This document shows positions 63,751 to 64,000 of a stretch of DNA of 64,000 nt, piece by piece. The position numbers and the translations under genes are program-made. This DNA is from Flavobacteriaceae bacterium NBU2977. GTDB lineage: Bacteria > Bacteroidota > Bacteroidia > Flavobacteriales > Flavobacteriaceae. Below the pieces are notes generated by a model. It worked only from the letters and a program-made list of their open reading frames with translations, had not been told where the DNA came from and did no database searches. Every line of letters begins with the position of its first letter. The stretch's first letter is position 1. The stretch is taken from the NCBI GenBank assembly GCA_019931105.1, contig JAIOUW010000002.1, positions 806,001 through 870,000 of the forward strand. The letters are read 5' to 3'.

Positions 63751-64000
63751 ATGTATAAACTATTCCTAAAAATCGCGACACGCTATCTACTTAAAAATAA
63801 ACTATACTCGTTTATCAACATTTTTGGGCTGGCCATCGGCATCGCCTCTTTCTTTCTGATCATGCTCTATGTGCATTACGAAAGAAGCTATGACAAATTC
63901 GAGGGTTCTGAAAACGTATATCGCGTGTATATGGATTATCTCGAAGGTGGCGAATGGGTTCCAGGCGATGCAAATGCGTATATTGTAAGTGGGCCAACAC
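63751..64000 (+). CDS. ABC transporter permease (MacB/FtsX type), third, cut by window end
   Basis: Begins with ATG at 63751 and stays open to the last base (83 codons). The translation starts MYKLFLKIATRYLLKNKLYS, followed by a hydrophobic helix (FINIFGLAIGIASFFLIMLY) and YERSYDKFEGSENVYRVYMD. The same opening as the two previous permeases identifies it. The rest is outside the window. Confidence 0.85.
   Translation, partial: MYKLFLKIATRYLLKNKLYSFINIFGLAIGIASFFLIMLYVHYERSYDKFEGSENVYRVYMDYLEGGEWVPGDANAYIVSGPT

Overview
The window reads as a chromosomal segment of a marine Bacteroidota, most likely a Flavobacteriaceae. The evidence is many SPII lipoproteins ending in short LxGC or LSC lipoboxes, weak ribosome-binding sites, TAnnTTTG-type -7 promoter elements, duplicated MacB/FtsX permeases, and carbohydrate genes of the kind found in algal-polysaccharide degraders (sulfatase with its formylglycine-generating enzyme, GH88, mannonate dehydratase, two sodium:solute symporters). 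Genus cannot be decided from the sequence alone. No tRNA, rRNA, CRISPR array, transposase or prophage was seen.

Layout. 1-5 kb: secreted sialidase; dps and oxyR facing away from each other; a small conserved-looking ORF; a PBP4-type carboxypeptidase; nudK. 5-12 kb: a secreted unknown, a Tat-type GMC oxidoreductase with its small subunit, and a divergent pair of lipoproteins ((alpha/alpha)6-type glycosidase-like protein and M81/MlrC-like protein). 12-24 kb: DUF2461, AIM24-like, DUF4442, DUF4870, a PadR/PspC/head-GIN envelope-stress-like group, a dipeptide epimerase coupled to a PLP enzyme, trxB and a LytTR regulator. 23-38 kb: sugar catabolism (galK, FGE, galM, sulfatase, exported Gfo/Idh, SSS symporter, uxuA; divergently rhaM, GH88, an OYE-type enzyme, SDR, and a second symporter with a small subunit). 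38-52 kb: an oxidised-sugar-type neighbourhood (a large SGNH/beta-propeller/HEAT/cytochrome c lipoprotein, Gfo/Idh enzymes, NAD epimerase, Zn alcohol dehydrogenase, TIM-barrel isomerases, MFS, ThuA, PIG-L deacetylase). 52-58 kb: a complete six-gene ebo operon in order A-B-C-D-E-F. 58.7-64 kb: three consecutive MacB/FtsX-type permeases, the last cut by the window edge.

How the genes fit together. The middle third appears to import and degrade sulfated and uronic-acid-containing glycans: FGE activates the sulfatase, GH88 releases unsaturated uronate, symporters take up sugars, and UxuA, the SDR and the mutarotase process them. The next block has the enzyme set associated with oxidation, epimerisation and cleavage of sugars through keto intermediates. 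The ebo operon is the most notable system. It is linked in cyanobacteria to moving a secondary-metabolite precursor to the periplasm and in eustigmatophyte algae to a horizontally acquired operon, but its substrate in Bacteroidota is unknown. No biosynthetic cluster for an obvious cargo is visible next to it.

Intergenic DNA carries several families of short repeats: 7-bp tandem arrays, and inverted repeats of about 80-145 bp. They mostly lie at gene ends and in two cases supply the stop codon of the neighbouring gene.
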